A stretch of 64,000 nucleotides of DNA from CAVVZJ01 sp963752755 (GTDB lineage Bacteria; Planctomycetota; Planctomycetia; Isosphaerales; Isosphaeraceae): NCBI GenBank assembly GCA_963752755.1, contig CAVVZJ010000011.1:186001-250000 (forward strand), given 5' to 3'. Of the stretch, positions 36,651 to 46,812 are shown in pieces. Both the position numbers and the translations under genes were made by a program. Position 1 is the stretch's first letter. Every line of letters starts with the position of its first letter. Below the pieces are notes generated by a model, which worked only from the letters and a program-made list of their open reading frames with translations, did no database searches and had not been told where the DNA came from.

Positions 36651-37574
36651 ATGCCGCGAGTTGTCGTCCTTGGCTCCAGTGGCTATGACCTGACGATCCG
36701 TCTGCCCCGACTGCCGCGGCCTGGCGAGACGCTCCTGGGCGGTGCCTTCCAGACGGGCCCCGGCGGGAAGGGGGCGAATGCGGCGGTCGCGGCGCGTCGG
36801 GCGGGGGCGGAGGTCGTCTTCCTCACGGCCTTCGGCGACGACGATTTCGGCCGTCAGCTCATCGAGCACGACCGCGCCGAGGGGCTCGACCTGTCGCATG
36901 CGAAGACGGTCGTGGGCCTGTCCAACCAGGTCGCCCTGATCTTCGTCGGCGGTGAGGGTGAGAACCTGATCGGCGTGGCCCCCGGGGCAAGCGATCACCT
37001 GACACCCGAGGACATTGACGCCTTGCCCGACACACTCTTTCGCGCTGGCGACGTCTTCCTCGCCTGCCTGGAAGTTCCTCGGGCCACCGTCGCCCGAGGG
37101 CTGGCCCGCGCCACAAGGGCGGGAATGACGACGTTGCTCAACCCCGCTCCAGCCGACCCGGCGATTCTCGCAGAGGAGATTCTGAACTGTGTTGGCGTCC
37201 TGACCCCGAATCAGGACGAGGCGCTGGTGCTGACTGGCGTGGATGTCGCCACGCTGGATGATGCCGAGCGTGCGGCGAGGGCGTTGCGCGACCGGGGGGC
37301 ACGGGACGTGATCGTGACCCTCGGGGCCGCCGGAGCGCTGGTGGTCGCGGGTCAGACGGTGCGCTATGTTGCGACCCCAGAGGTGGAGGCCGTCGATACG
37401 GTCGGCGCTGGCGATGCCTTCAACGGGGCGCTGGCCGTCGCCTTGGCCGAAGGTCGGACACTGGTCGAAGCCGCGGCCTGGGCCTGCGTCGCGGGAGCGC
37501 TGGCCGTGACTCAGCCCGGAGCGCAGGGTGGCCTGCCCTCGCGGGTCGAGATCGACCGCCGGGCCCGACGCTGA
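36651..37574 (+). CDS. Ribokinase-like PfkB-family sugar kinase
   Basis: The 307-residue protein is a PfkB kinase: N-terminal GPGGKGANAAVAARRAGAEV (substrate lid and glycine motif), and C-terminal DTVGAGDAFNGALAVALAEG with the catalytic Asp. LTPNQDEALVLTG and IVTLGAAGALVV fit ribokinase, which phosphorylates ribose at O5, though other sugars cannot be excluded. The ATG at 36651 has an AGGAAGG site about 10 bases upstream; the frame before it overlaps the repeat region and is not coding. No sugar transporter is adjacent. Confidence 0.85.
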   Translation: MPRVVVLGSSGYDLTIRLPRLPRPGETLLGGAFQTGPGGKGANAAVAARRAGAEVVFLTAFGDDDFGRQLIEHDRAEGLDLSHAKTVVGLSNQVALIFVGGEGENLIGVAPGASDHLTPEDIDALPDTLFRAGDVFLACLEVPRATVARGLARATRAGMTTLLNPAPADPAILAEEILNCVGVLTPNQDEALVLTGVDVATLDDAERAARALRDRGARDVIVTLGAAGALVVAGQTVRYVATPEVEAVDTVGAGDAFNGALAVALAEGRTLVEAAAWACVAGALAVTQPGAQGGLPSRVEIDRRARR

Positions 37575-37596
37575 GCTGAGCCGTGCCCGGCCGATC

Positions 37597-37625
37597 TTGC
37601 CGAACTCTGATCGCTCGTCTAGAAT
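37597..37625 (+). promoter_or_regulatory. Candidate sigma-70 type promoter of cyanophycinase
   Basis: TTGCCG at 37597-37602 and TAGAAT at 37620-37625, 17 bases apart, sit 50 bp before the cyanophycinase start. An ATG at 37624 lies inside the -10 box, which argues for the later start at 37675. Confidence 0.55.
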
Positions 37626-37674
37626 GATTTTTAACAAATATCCAAAATCTGGGGTGTCGGACAGGGGGGCAAGG

Positions 37675-38613
37675 ATGCAGGGGGCGGTGCTGAGACTGTC
37701 GGCGGTGGCGAGCAAGTGGTGGGTGTGGGTGTCGCGGATCGTGGTGGGCATTGGTGTTGTGACCCTGGCGTGGCTTGGTCTCGGGCTAGTGCGCTACACG
37801 GCCGAGGCGACGGCGGTGCCGGGCCTGGCCGATGGGCGGAGACCGGGTGGGGCGCTGGTGATCGTCGGCGGCGGGTCGATCCCTGACGCGGTGCGAAGCC
37901 GGTTCCTGGAGCTGGCCGGCGGTCCCAAGGCCCGAATCGTGCTGATTCCGGCCGGGACAGTGAGCGACGAGGCCGCCGAGCGAATGCTCGCGCCCTGGCT
38001 CGACCGGGGGATGGCCTCGGCGAGCGTCTGGCAGGCCCGCACTCGCGAGCAGGCCAGCGACCCGCGGACGCTCGGGTTGCTGGACGACGCCACGGGCATC
38101 TGGCTCGGCGGCGGCAATCAGGGCATGTTCGAGAAGCTGTACGCGGGCACGGCTCTGGAGGACTGTTTGCGGGCGATCCTCGATCGCGGCGGCGCCGTCG
38201 GCGGCAGTTCGGCCGGTGCGGCGGCGCTCTGCAAGGCGATGATCGCGGGCGGGCACCAGGTGGCGGTCGAGGGGCGCGGCTTTGACCTGCTGCCGGGAGC
38301 GGTGATCGATCAGCATTTCTTGCGGCGGAACCGCCTGCGACGCTTGCTCGGTTTTCTGGAAGAGCATCCGGGCCTGATCGGACTGGGAGTCGATGAGGGC
38401 ACGGCGCTGGTCTGCGAGCGTCGCGGGGGCCAGCTCAGCGTCGTGGGCGAGTCCTACGTCATCGCCATCGCGCCGGCTCCCGGCGACTTGCCGCGTTTCG
38501 AGATCCTCAAGCAGGGCGACGCAATCACCCTTGACGGCCTCCGCGATCCCGACACGCGGGTCATTCGGGCCATCGAGCTGGATGAGGCGATCAGCGGGTC
38601 CGCAAAACCGTGA
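37675..38613 (+). CDS. Cyanophycinase (peptidase S51)
   Basis: Cyanophycinases cut the storage polymer cyanophycin to beta-Asp-Arg dipeptides. The 312-residue protein has an N-terminal membrane or signal segment (WWVWVSRIVVGIGVVTLAW), then GGALVIVGGGSIPDAVR, IWLGGGNQGMFEK, the nucleophile motif GGSSAGAAALCKAM, DLLPGAVIDQHFLRRNRLRR with the family His, and GLGVDEGTALV. All S51 active-site elements are present. The leader implies an exported or membrane-held enzyme, as in some heterotrophic bacteria that use external cyanophycin. The start ATG 37675 (MQGAVLRLSAV) follows the promoter and a purine-rich stretch. Confidence 0.88.
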   Translation: MQGAVLRLSAVASKWWVWVSRIVVGIGVVTLAWLGLGLVRYTAEATAVPGLADGRRPGGALVIVGGGSIPDAVRSRFLELAGGPKARIVLIPAGTVSDEAAERMLAPWLDRGMASASVWQARTREQASDPRTLGLLDDATGIWLGGGNQGMFEKLYAGTALEDCLRAILDRGGAVGGSSAGAAALCKAMIAGGHQVAVEGRGFDLLPGAVIDQHFLRRNRLRRLLGFLEEHPGLIGLGVDEGTALVCERRGGQLSVVGESYVIAIAPAPGDLPRFEILKQGDAITLDGLRDPDTRVIRAIELDEAISGSAKP

Positions 38614-38751
38614 CGGTTCGTGAACGTCTCGTCTGCTGGAAGGAAATCCTTTTCGACCAGGCTCGATGATCGATCGAGGCGGGGAACCGCTTCTCGACCA
38701 TCGACCCTGGTCCCTCAGCCAAGCTGCGATCCCACGGGAGCGATTTGCGCG

Positions 38752-39396
38752 CTACTTCTTCTCCCGGACCGGGTCAAGCACGACGAGCCAATCAGCCTGC
38801 TGGCGGTCATTGGCGTGGTGGAAGTGGACGGCGACGAACTGGCCAACCTTCAAGTCGCCAGGCTTGAGGGATCGGCTGTCGCTCAGGTCGGGCTTGTCGT
38901 CGGCCACCGACTTCTCGGGGCGGCCCTCGCTCGCGGCGAGCTTGCGGGCCTCCTCGACGGTCGCGGCGCCCAGGGAGCCGGAATCGCCCTCGCAGCGATG
39001 GCGGAACTTCAACGGGGTGTCGGGGGCGACGACCAGACGAACCAGGGTGTCTTCATCTCGGGGCTGGCCCTTGGTCGCGATCGAGTCGTCTCCCTTCCTG
39101 GCCGCCTCCTTGGAGGATTTCGGCTTGGTGGTGGAGGTGTCGCGGGAGTAGTCGATCCAGACGGCCGCAGTGTTGATCGTCAAGCGGAGGTGGCGCGGAG
39201 CGTCCTTCGTGTCCTGGTCGGCGACTGGCTCGACCTTCACGATCACGCCTTCGATACGTTCGGATTCCTTCGATTTCCCTGATTTCTCGTCGCTTCGTCG
39301 GCCTTCCTGCGCCATGGCAGCGCTGGCGACGGCGAGGCCGAGCAGAGCCTGAGTGATGAGAGCCAGGCGGCGATGCGCGAGCAAGTCCGCGAGCAT
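38752..39396 (-). CDS. Secreted protein, unknown
   Basis: The 214-residue protein has a signal peptide (RLALITQALLGLAVASAAMA) followed by a charged Lys/Glu/Ser-rich linker, a first beta-rich domain (IEGVIVKVEPVADQDT, LRLTINTAAVWIDYSRD) and a second (DEDTLVRLVVAPDTPLKF; SLKPGDLKVGQFVAVHFHH). The final segment, 'L.VGQFV.V.F', resembles OB-fold-like or small beta-barrel domains. I recognise no named family. It lies on the same strand and 24 bp after the membrane protein gene at 39421-40245. Confidence 0.6.
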   Translation of the reverse strand: MLADLLAHRRLALITQALLGLAVASAAMAQEGRRSDEKSGKSKESERIEGVIVKVEPVADQDTKDAPRHLRLTINTAAVWIDYSRDTSTTKPKSSKEAARKGDDSIATKGQPRDEDTLVRLVVAPDTPLKFRHRCEGDSGSLGAATVEEARKLAASEGRPEKSVADDKPDLSDSRSLKPGDLKVGQFVAVHFHHANDRQQADWLVVLDPVREKK

Positions 39397-39420
39397 GGGT
39401 CAGCTCCTCAAGCGGGCGGT

Positions 39421-40245
39421 TTACCGAGGGCCGGCGGGTCCGCCGTCCGGCCCGATCGTTCCCTCGGGCTCGGGCTGCAACTCGCGGGCCACGAGCCGGC
39501 CGTCGTGAACTTCCCAGCCATTCCAGACGCGTCGCGCGTCGGGATGGTTCTCGCGAAGCCAGAGCGTGGCACGGTCGAGGAAGTCGGGTCGCCGGTCGGG
39601 CGGGGCGTGCAGGGCGTCGCGGAGGAGAACGGCCAGGGGGGCGGTCGGGCCGTCGCCCCTGGCGGACTCTTCCAGAGCCTGGGCGGCCTCGGCGTCGTCG
39701 CGGGCGACGGCCTGGATGTAGGCGGCCCAGAGGGCGATGGCGGCGTCGGGATTCTCACGAAGCTCGGCCAGCGGGGCGCTGGGGATGCCGTGGCGGCCGT
39801 CGTCGTAGGCCATCGGCCGCAGGAGCAAGAGCCGGAGCCAGGCCGGCCAGCCCTCGCTCCGCGCCACGGCGAGCGCGTAAGCCGAGGGGTCGGCCTCAAT
39901 TGCCTCGGCGTTGAGCGATTCGGCCAGGAGGTAGCGACCCAGCTCGGGCGGAATCCGGCTGAGCGCGAGGTCCCAGCGCCTGGCGCTGGTTCAGCCTCGG
40001 GTCACGGCTCAAGGTCCAGGCCGACGCGATCCGCTTGGTCCGGGAAGCTTCGGGTCGTTCAAGATATAGATGTTTGTCCAGACATCGCGCAGGGACCAGG
40101 CACTCCAGCCGAACCAGCCGATCAGGACGACCAGCACGGCCAGGCCGCCGACGCCGAGGTAAAAGAGGCTGCCATAGCGCTCGGACTCCGAACGTCGCGG
40201 CGGGTCGGGGGTGACGATCGGCAGATCGGGGAATTCCGGCGGCAT
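39421..40245 (-). CDS. Single-span membrane protein (two frameshifts)
   Basis: The start MPPEFPDLPIVTPDPPRR leads to one membrane segment (SLFYLGVGGLAVLVVLIGWFG), then a mostly helical region: RIASAWTLSRDPRLNQRQAL, RIPPELGRYLLAESLNAEAI, WPAWLRLLLLRPMAYDDGRH and DDAEAAQALEESARGDG. The frame breaks near 40043 and near 39973 (an extra base in GCTGGGACC); the parts read continuously once repaired, giving about 274 residues. The C-terminal half resembles helical repeat proteins, but no family is certain. Its stop lies 24 bp before the secreted unknown protein. Confidence 0.55.
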
Positions 40246-40469
40246 CGAGGACGGCTCCGGTCGGGACAGAGGCCCGAACAACATCGGGACCCGCAGGTCA
40301 TCTGATCTCGGGAACGCGAGGAACAGACGCATTGCCCGCAATTGACGAATCCAAGGATTTCGGCCGGGTCAATTCTGGACTTGGCCGGCGGCGCCTGCTA
40401 TTGTCCGGAGCGCCGGACCGGCTCACGTCGCTGGTCTGGAATCACTTCCCTATCGTGCAGGAGATTGAC

Positions 40470-40868
40470 ATGACGCGCACCTTGTTCGGCTGGGCAGGAC
40501 TCGTGGCGTTCGGACTGTTCGCGGGATTGCTCACACCCGCCGAGAGCCGGGCGGCCGATCCGACCGGCACCTGGAAGTGGAGCGTCGAGCGCAACGGGCA
40601 GACCTTTGAGACGACCCTCAAGCTCAAGCAAGAGGGTGACAAGCTCACCGGCACCATCTCCGGTCGCCAGGGCAACGAGACCAAGATCGAGGACGGCAAG
40701 GTCGAGGGGGACAAGATCTCCTTCCAGGTCACCCGGATGTTCAACGACAACAAGTTCGTCCAGAAGTTCCAGGGCACCGTTGAGGGTGACACGATCAAGG
40801 GCAAGGTCGAGTTCGAGCGCAACGGCGAAACGATGAGCCGGGACTGGGAGGCCAAGAAGGAGAAGTGA
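40470..40868 (+). CDS. Small secreted beta protein, 132 residues
   Basis: A signal peptide (TLFGWAGLVAFGLFAGLLTP, cleaved near SRA-AD) precedes a compact all-beta domain: DPTGTWKWSVERNGQTFET, LKLKQEGDKLTGTISGRQ, TKIEDGKVEGDKISFQVTR and QGTVEGDTIKGKVEFERN. The repeating 'GD.I.G.V' pattern is common in small exported planctomycete proteins of unknown role. A good ribosome-binding site (CAGGAGAT) precedes the ATG. It is intact. Confidence 0.75.
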   Translation: MTRTLFGWAGLVAFGLFAGLLTPAESRAADPTGTWKWSVERNGQTFETTLKLKQEGDKLTGTISGRQGNETKIEDGKVEGDKISFQVTRMFNDNKFVQKFQGTVEGDTIKGKVEFERNGETMSRDWEAKKEK

Positions 40869-41066
40869 GCGTCGCGCGGGTCCTGGGGGAGGAAGGGGAG
40901 AGGCGTTTTCATTCGCCACCAAGGTACCAGGGACGCGAAGGACGCACGCAGGTCTGGGGTGAAGGGGATTTTTTCTTTGCGCAGGCCTGAGTTGCTGGTG
41001 ACTTTGTGGTGACTCTTCTCTTCCCCTTCTTCGCCGGTTTCAACCCGACGGAGGCCCGATCGTACG

Positions 41067-41103
41067 ACGACCCCGGCCGAGTTCGGGCTCTGGCCGGGGT
41101 CGT
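41067..41103 (-). terminator. Hairpin after MocA-like oxidoreductase gene
   Basis: A perfect 12-pair stem (ACGACCCCGGCC with its complement) closes on a 13-base loop 24 bp after the oxidoreductase stop, between convergent genes. No T-run follows. Confidence 0.6.
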
Positions 41104-41127
41104 GTCGTGGAACCGGTTTTCGGGGGC

Positions 41128-42747
41128 TCAGAGCGCCATTTCGAGGTCGTCCTCGGACTTGTCCGGGGTGGCGTCCTGGGTGAAGTCGAACCAGGCCGGA
41201 TCGAACTCGATGCGCTGCTTTTGGCGCATGGCGAGGTTGGCCGACAGAGCGATGATGGCGTCGGCCAGGGCAACCTTGCCGTGGCATCGGGGCAGGAGCT
41301 TGGGGTCCTGCACGTCGTAGAGCGAGCCCGAGGTATTGTTGCGGACGCAGTACGCGAAGTGCTCCAGCTCCTCGCGGTAGCCACGGGAGGGGGCGTAGTC
41401 GGAGACGTTCGCGGCGACGGCGGCCGTGGAGCCGGCGAGGCTGGGGCTGGTCTCCAGCACGGGCTTCTTGCCCTTGTTCTCGACCGTGACCTTCGTGTCG
41501 CGGGGGGCGGTGCCGCGCGGGAGGTTCGGGTCGCCTTGCTTGTAGAGGAGCAGGTCCTTCTCGGCCTCGACGACCATCAACGCCCGAGAGCCGTAGAGCA
41601 TCTCGCCGTAGTTCTCGAAGTTGTTGGTGTTGATCGAGGAATACGTGACGACCACGCGGTCCTTGTCCTCGGCGCCGCCGGGGCCGGGGAACTCGAAGGT
41701 GACGAAGACGTGGTCATCGACCTGTCGGCCGTCGTCGAAGAAGAAGGTGCCGCCGATGCCCTGGACGGAGATGGGGTGGATCTTGCCGAGGAAGATCGAG
41801 CAGGCGTCGAGCTGGTGGCTGCCCAGCTCGGCCATCAGGCCGGCGCCGGTCTTGTCGTAGAGGCGCCACTGGACGAGCTGCTGGACGCTCTCGTAGGGGT
41901 AGGTCCACTCGCGGCCCTTGGAGTTCTTCAGGGAGACGACCCACTTGGAGAGGTCGATCCCCTGGTCGTCCGCGGGGATGCCGGGCTTCCACGAGTCGAA
42001 ATAGCGGATGTGGCCGTCCTCGTCGCGGAGGTACTCGGGCTCGCCGTCGGAGTTGTAGATCAGGTTGCCCTGCTCGTCCTTCTTGATGATGGGCACGGCG
42101 TTGTTGCGGTGCCAGAGGGCGCGGATGTGGCGGATGTCGCCGAGGAGGCCCTCCTGGACGAGGAAGTTGGCGTTGTCGTAGAGGGCCGAGTAGTGCCGCT
42201 GGTGGCCGACGGCGAGGAGCTTGTTCGTCTCGTGGGCGACGCGGCACATGGCCTTGCCCTCGCCGATCGAGTGGGACATCAGCTTCTCGCTGAAGACGTG
42301 CTTGCCCGCCTGCATCGCCTTGATGGCGACCGGGGCGTGCAGCCAGAGCGGCAAGGCGATGACGACGACCTCGACATCCGGGTCTTCGAGCATGGCGTCG
42401 AGGTTTTCGTACTGCTTCATGGCCTTGACGTCGTCGGCCGAGTAGCCCGGGTGGTTCTCGAACTCCTTGATGGCCCGCTGGCGGTTGAAGGGGCGGGCGT
42501 CGCAGAAGCCGATGTACTTGATGAACTCGGGGTTGCTGTCGTGGATCATGGCGCCGCAACCCTCGTTGCCGGTGCCGATGATCGCGGCGCGGACGGGCTC
42601 GTTGACGCGCTCGTAGCCATACAGGTAGGCGCCGGCGACGGGGGCGACGGCGGCGGCCTTGAGGAAGTCGCGGCGGTTGAGCTTGCTCAGCACGTCGTTG
42701 GCGTTCTCACGCCCCAGGGCGCGCTGTTCGGGGGTCAAGGTCGTCAT
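41128..42747 (-). CDS. Tat-exported Gfo/Idh/MocA-family oxidoreductase
   Basis: The 539-residue protein has a twin-arginine signal (NRRDFLKAAAVAPVAGAYLY). The Rossmann fold follows (VRAAIIGTGNEGCGAMIHDS), then VVVIALPLWLHAPVAIKAMQ and AGKHVFSEKLMSHSIGEG, the 'EK' motif with the catalytic Lys, and MAELGSHQLDACSIFLG with the family His. Such exported NAD(P)-binding sugar dehydrogenases are abundant in planctomycetes and act on polysaccharide-derived sugars; the substrate is unknown. It lies just downstream of the DoxX-like gene on the same strand (6-bp gap), and the pair is a likely operon. Confidence 0.88.
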   Translation of the reverse strand: MTTLTPEQRALGRENANDVLSKLNRRDFLKAAAVAPVAGAYLYGYERVNEPVRAAIIGTGNEGCGAMIHDSNPEFIKYIGFCDARPFNRQRAIKEFENHPGYSADDVKAMKQYENLDAMLEDPDVEVVVIALPLWLHAPVAIKAMQAGKHVFSEKLMSHSIGEGKAMCRVAHETNKLLAVGHQRHYSALYDNANFLVQEGLLGDIRHIRALWHRNNAVPIIKKDEQGNLIYNSDGEPEYLRDEDGHIRYFDSWKPGIPADDQGIDLSKWVVSLKNSKGREWTYPYESVQQLVQWRLYDKTGAGLMAELGSHQLDACSIFLGKIHPISVQGIGGTFFFDDGRQVDDHVFVTFEFPGPGGAEDKDRVVVTYSSINTNNFENYGEMLYGSRALMVVEAEKDLLLYKQGDPNLPRGTAPRDTKVTVENKGKKPVLETSPSLAGSTAAVAANVSDYAPSRGYREELEHFAYCVRNNTSGSLYDVQDPKLLPRCHGKVALADAIIALSANLAMRQKQRIEFDPAWFDFTQDATPDKSEDDLEMAL

Positions 42748-42753
42748 GGGACG

Positions 42754-43813
42754 TTAGCTCCGGGATACGGGAACAGATTTGGGTTCCGACGTGCCGCGCG
42801 GACGGTCGCGGTCGGGACGGTTGGTGGCGGGGTTGCTGCCGGGCGGCTCGCTGCCGGCGGGCTGGGCCGAGGGCTCGACGCCTCGTCGCCGGCCGATCCA
42901 GCCGAAGAGGAGGGAGTCGAGGCCGATCCAGCGGCCGGTGGGGAGGGTCGCCAGTGAGAGGCAGGCGAGCAGCTCGACGAGGTTCTTGTTGACGATCCAG
43001 TAATGCCCCTCGGCGTTCGGCGGCACGGGCAGGCCCGGCCAGGGGGGCAGGCTGAGGTAGAAGAGGCCGAGCAGGGTCGCCCCGACCAGCGCCGCCAGCG
43101 GCGTGAACAGACCAAGCATCAGGCCGAGGCCGGCGAAGGTCAGGCCCCAGGCGGTCGCGAGGTTGATCCAGTCCAGTTCGGTCCGCGGCGGCCGAGGCGG
43201 CTCGCCGTACTGCGAGCGCTGGTCCTGCGTGACGATGTCGGCCCATTGCGTGTGGAGCGACTCGGTCCAGCCCCGCATCGGGGCCGTCAGCTCGATGCGG
43301 ACTTTCTCCAGGTCGCGGCGGTCCTCGTAATACTTCTCCAGCTCGTGCCGCAGGAGGTTCGGGTTGCGCCGGCGCTCCGCCAGCCGCTCGACGCCGGCCT
43401 CGTATTGCTCGATCCGCTGGACGTTGCCCAGGTCGTTGAACCAGGCGTCGGCCTGTCTGCTCGACGTTCTGGAGCGCTCGCCTGGCCTTCTCGTTCTGCT
43501 CGGGGGTGAAGTGGTAATGTCTGGTGATTTTCGACTGCTCCGCTTCCCACTGTTCCTTGAGGTTCGCGGGTCGTCCGTTGTGGTCGCGAGAGAGGGCCTG
43601 GAGGCTGTTGACGTCGGGCACCTTGGAGCGGAACCACCAGTCGAGCGGGCCGGTGGCGTTGCGCAGGTAGTTCTCGGCGGTGAACGGCTTGCCGTCGGGA
43701 GGGTTGACCTTCTCCAGCCCCTCGGTGAGGAAGTGCCAGCCGATCGCCGTGCGCAGCAGCACGAGGAACAGAGCGGCCAGGAAGCCGGGATAATAGCGTC
43801 GCGTGGCGGCCAG
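42754..43813 (-). CDS. DoxX-like membrane protein (frameshifted)
   Basis: The N-terminal part (FLAALFLVLLRTAIGWHFLT; EGLEKVNPPDGKPFTAENYL) and the C-terminal part (INLATAWGLTFAGLGLMLGL; FTPLAALVGATLLGLFYLSL) are membrane regions with a long soluble, charged loop between them (HFTPEQNEKARRALQNVEQ, NDLGN). The frame breaks near 43456, where one extra A separates NVEQ from QADAWFN. No ATG is in frame at the start; a CTG at 43813 with GAAAGGAG upstream is a possible initiator. The C-terminal half fits the DoxX family. It precedes the MocA-like oxidoreductase by 6 bp. Confidence 0.65.
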
Positions 43814-43873
43814 GGCGGGGCTCCTTTCGAGGAGAGAGGACCAGGGACAGATCGATCACAAGAACGTCGGACG

Positions 43874-44954
43874 TCAGGCCGGCAAGCGGCGGGACTCGAC
43901 GCGGACCGTTGGATCGGCCTCGAAGTCGGACTCGTCGAGGCCGAACGTGGTGATCCGGGGCGAGCCGTCGGTTCGACTCGGCTCGACGAAGATCGCGCCC
44001 ACGCCGGGCTGGCGGGCGACGTAGGCGCCCGCGGCCTCGGGGCCGAGCAGGAAGAAGGCGGTCGAGAGGGCGTCGGCGTCGGCGGCGGTCGGCGCGAGCA
44101 CGGTGACGCTCACGGGGCCCTTGTCGGGCGGCTCGCCGGTCCGAGGGTCGAGGATGTGGCCGTAACGCCGTCCCCCCTCCTCGAACTGCTGGAAGGCGGT
44201 GCCCGACGTGCCGAGCCCCCGGTTGCGCAGGCGGACGACGCCGAGCGGCCGGGTCGGGTCGAACGGGTTATGCAGCGTGACCTCCCAGCGCCCGCCGAAC
44301 ATCCAGGGGGGTGAACCGAGGCGCGTAGAGGCTCGACTGCCCTCCGTGGATCAGGCCAGGCGCCGGTAGCCAGTAATCGCGGGCGAGGTCGGCGGCGCGG
44401 TCGATCGCGTAGCCCTTGCCGATGCTGCCGAGGTTGATGATGACCCCTTCGCGGTCGAAGGCGACGGTGCGAGTCTCGGGGTCGAGCTTCAGGTGGTGAG
44501 AGCCGGTCCGGGCACGGGCCTCCGCGAGGGTCTCCGGATCGGGCACGCGCTTCGGTCCGCGGAAGAAGCCCCAGGCGACGGAGAGAGCGCCGGCGGCGAC
44601 GTCGTAGGCTCCGCCCGTGGCGCGACCGATGGCGACGGCCCGGGTCAGCAAGTCGAACAGTCCCGGCTCGACGGGCAGCGGTCCGCAATGGGCGGTGGCG
44701 TTGAGGCGGCTGACCTCGGAGTCGTCGCGATAGACGGTCAACTGCGCTTCGAGATGCTCGATGCGGTCGAGGGCTTGCGTCGCCAGTTCCAGGGCGCCGG
44801 GCAAGGCGGCGGGGAGGCGGACCTCGAAGTAGGAGCCCATCGCCGGTCGGCTCGCGACGAGCAGGTCATGCCGACCGAGGCCCTGGCCCGCCACCTGGGG
44901 CTCCGGCAAGGTCGGCACCACGGCACGCCCCGGCTGTCCGAGGCCCCGCATCAT
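43874..44954 (-). CDS. apbE: FAD:protein FMN transferase ApbE (frameshifted)
   Basis: ApbE attaches FMN to Thr of partner flavoproteins. Family motifs are present: MGSYFEVRLPAALPGALELA, YRDDSEVSRLNATAHC, AYDVAAGALSVAWGFFRG, INLGSIGKGYAIDRAADLAR, GLIHGGQSSLYA and, after the break, GHILDPRTGEPPDKGPVSVT and ADADALSTAFFLLG with metal-binding Asp. The break near 44308 is an extra C in a run of six. The start is uncertain; ATG 44954 gives about 360 residues. No target flavoprotein gene (such as nqrB) is adjacent. Confidence 0.82.
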
Positions 44955-45282
44955 GGTGCGCCGGTTGAGGGAACGTCGTGGTCTTCTCACGCGACGCGGG
45001 CTCCGAAGGGGCCGGCCCTCCCTGGCTGCGACGAGGGTCCGCGATCGCGACGATTCGCGGGTCGTCTCCAAGGGGCACAACCAGAGATCCGGCCGAGGCG
45101 GGGGAGAGACCGGATGCATTCCGGGCGGGTTCACCAATTCTTCAGTATAACCGAGAACCCCGAGAGGGAAAGCGCCTTTCCGGCCGCCGATCAGCCCGTG
45201 TTCTACGCTTCGCGATGGGGGAAGGTTCCCTCCGCCGATCGGGATCGTGGTGAGTTTTCCGGCCCGGGGCTGGAGGGATGCG

Positions 45283-46780
45283 ATGCGTGCTGCGAAATCC
45301 GGTTGCCTGGGCCGGACGCTCTGCTGGCGGCTGGGAGCGCCCGAACTGGTCTTCGCCGTCGTGCTGGTCTCGGGCCTCATCGGCGGTCGGACGGGCTTCT
45401 TCAACGACCCGGGCACGTTCTGGCACCTGCGGCTCGGCCGCGCGATCCTGGCCACGGGGCATATTCCCCGCGTGGACTTCCTCACCGCCACGCGCTCGGG
45501 ACGCCCCTGGGTCGATCAATCCTGGCTCTTCGATCGTCGGCCTGGCCTGGCTGGTGGACCGCGCCGGCTGGTCGGGCGCGGTGGCGGTGACGGCGCTGAT
45601 TCTGGCCTGGGTCTATGCCGCGCTGGCCCGTTGGCTCGAGGCGATCGGAAACGCGCCGTTGGTGGCGTTCGTCGTCGCGATCCTGGCGGCGGGGATCGGG
45701 GCGATCCATTTCCTCGTGCGTCCCCATCTCTTCACGTTTGTGTTTGTCCTGTGGTGTCTCGTCGCCTGTCGGGCGTTTCATGATCGGGGAAGTCGGCTGC
45801 TCTGGACGATCCCTCCGGTCGTCGGGCTCTGGGGCAACCTGCACGGCGGCTTCCTCGCCGGGCCGTTGATCGTGGCATCGGCCGGAATGGGCGAGGCGAT
45901 CTCGGGTGCGTGGGACGAGGGACGTCGGCGGAAACTGGCGACATTCGGACTCGTGCTGGTCTCCTCACTGGCGGCAGCGCTGGTCAACCCGTATGGGGTG
46001 GGGCTCTACCGTCACGTCGGGAACTTGCTCGTCGGCAGCGGGGTGACGGACCTGATCGACGAGTACCGATCCGCGCCGTTCGGAAGAGCCGAGGCGCGAG
46101 TGCTGGAATGGGTTGTGCTGGCGATGGTGGCCCTGCCGGTCGTCTCGCGGGGAAGGCCGAGCCGGTATGACCTGGCGCCGACGATCGTCTGGCTCCACCT
46201 GGCGCTGGGGTCGATCCGGCATGCGCCGTTGTTCGCGATGGCCTCGGCGCCTTTGCTGGCGTGCTGGCTTGACGGACTGCTGACCCCCGCCCCGGTCTCG
46301 AAGCCTGAGCGAGCCGGCAGGGTCTCGGCCTGGACCCTGGCGGCGAGCCTTGGATTGCTGACGGCGGCCTGGCTCGGGGCGCCGCTCGGAGGGCCGGACG
46401 CGGAGAAGTGGCCGTTCAGGGCGCTGGCCGTGTTGAACCGCCAGCCTGTTGTGGATCGGCTTTTTCATGAGCAGGATTGGGGCGGCCTGATCGAGTCGGA
46501 ATGTCGGCCGTGGCGGCGGGCGTACCTCGACGATCGCTTCGAGCTCTGGGGAAAAGACTCGATCCTCGAATACGTCGCTGCGCTCCAGGGCGGGCCGACG
46601 TGGGATGAGCTTCGCGACCGCGAGCGGATCACTCTCGTCTGGGTCAAGCCCGACCGCGGCCTGGCGAAGCGACTGCTGCGCGACCCGGCGTGGAAGGTCC
46701 TGTATCGGGGCAAAGATTCGATTCTTTTTCGAATTGCCGATCCGACGTGTATGATCAGTGGCCGGGCTGTGATAGAGTAG
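45283..46780 (+). CDS. Multi-spanning membrane protein (frameshifted)
   Basis: The protein has about ten hydrophobic segments and an N-terminal region VFAVVLVSGLIGGRTGFFND followed by PGTFWHLRLGRAILATGH and PRVDFLTATRSGRPWVDQSW. This layout, with the 'D-x-H-L..G..I' like loop between the first two membrane segments, recalls GT-C-type or related planctomycete membrane proteins, but the family is not certain. The frame breaks near 45528. The C-terminus ends in a soluble domain (AYLDDRFELWGKDSILEYVA, TLVWVKPDRGLAKRLLRDPA). A ribosome-binding site (GGAGGG) precedes ATG 45283. It overlaps no neighbour and lies just before the RluA-type gene. Confidence 0.65.
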
Positions 46781-46812
46781 ATCGTGACGCCCGCATCCTC
46801 CTCGGTCACGCC

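Noticed and set aside
37624..37626. ATG 37624 as the start of cyanophycinase
   Set aside because: It lies within the predicted -10 box, and the extra residues it adds have no leader or domain character.
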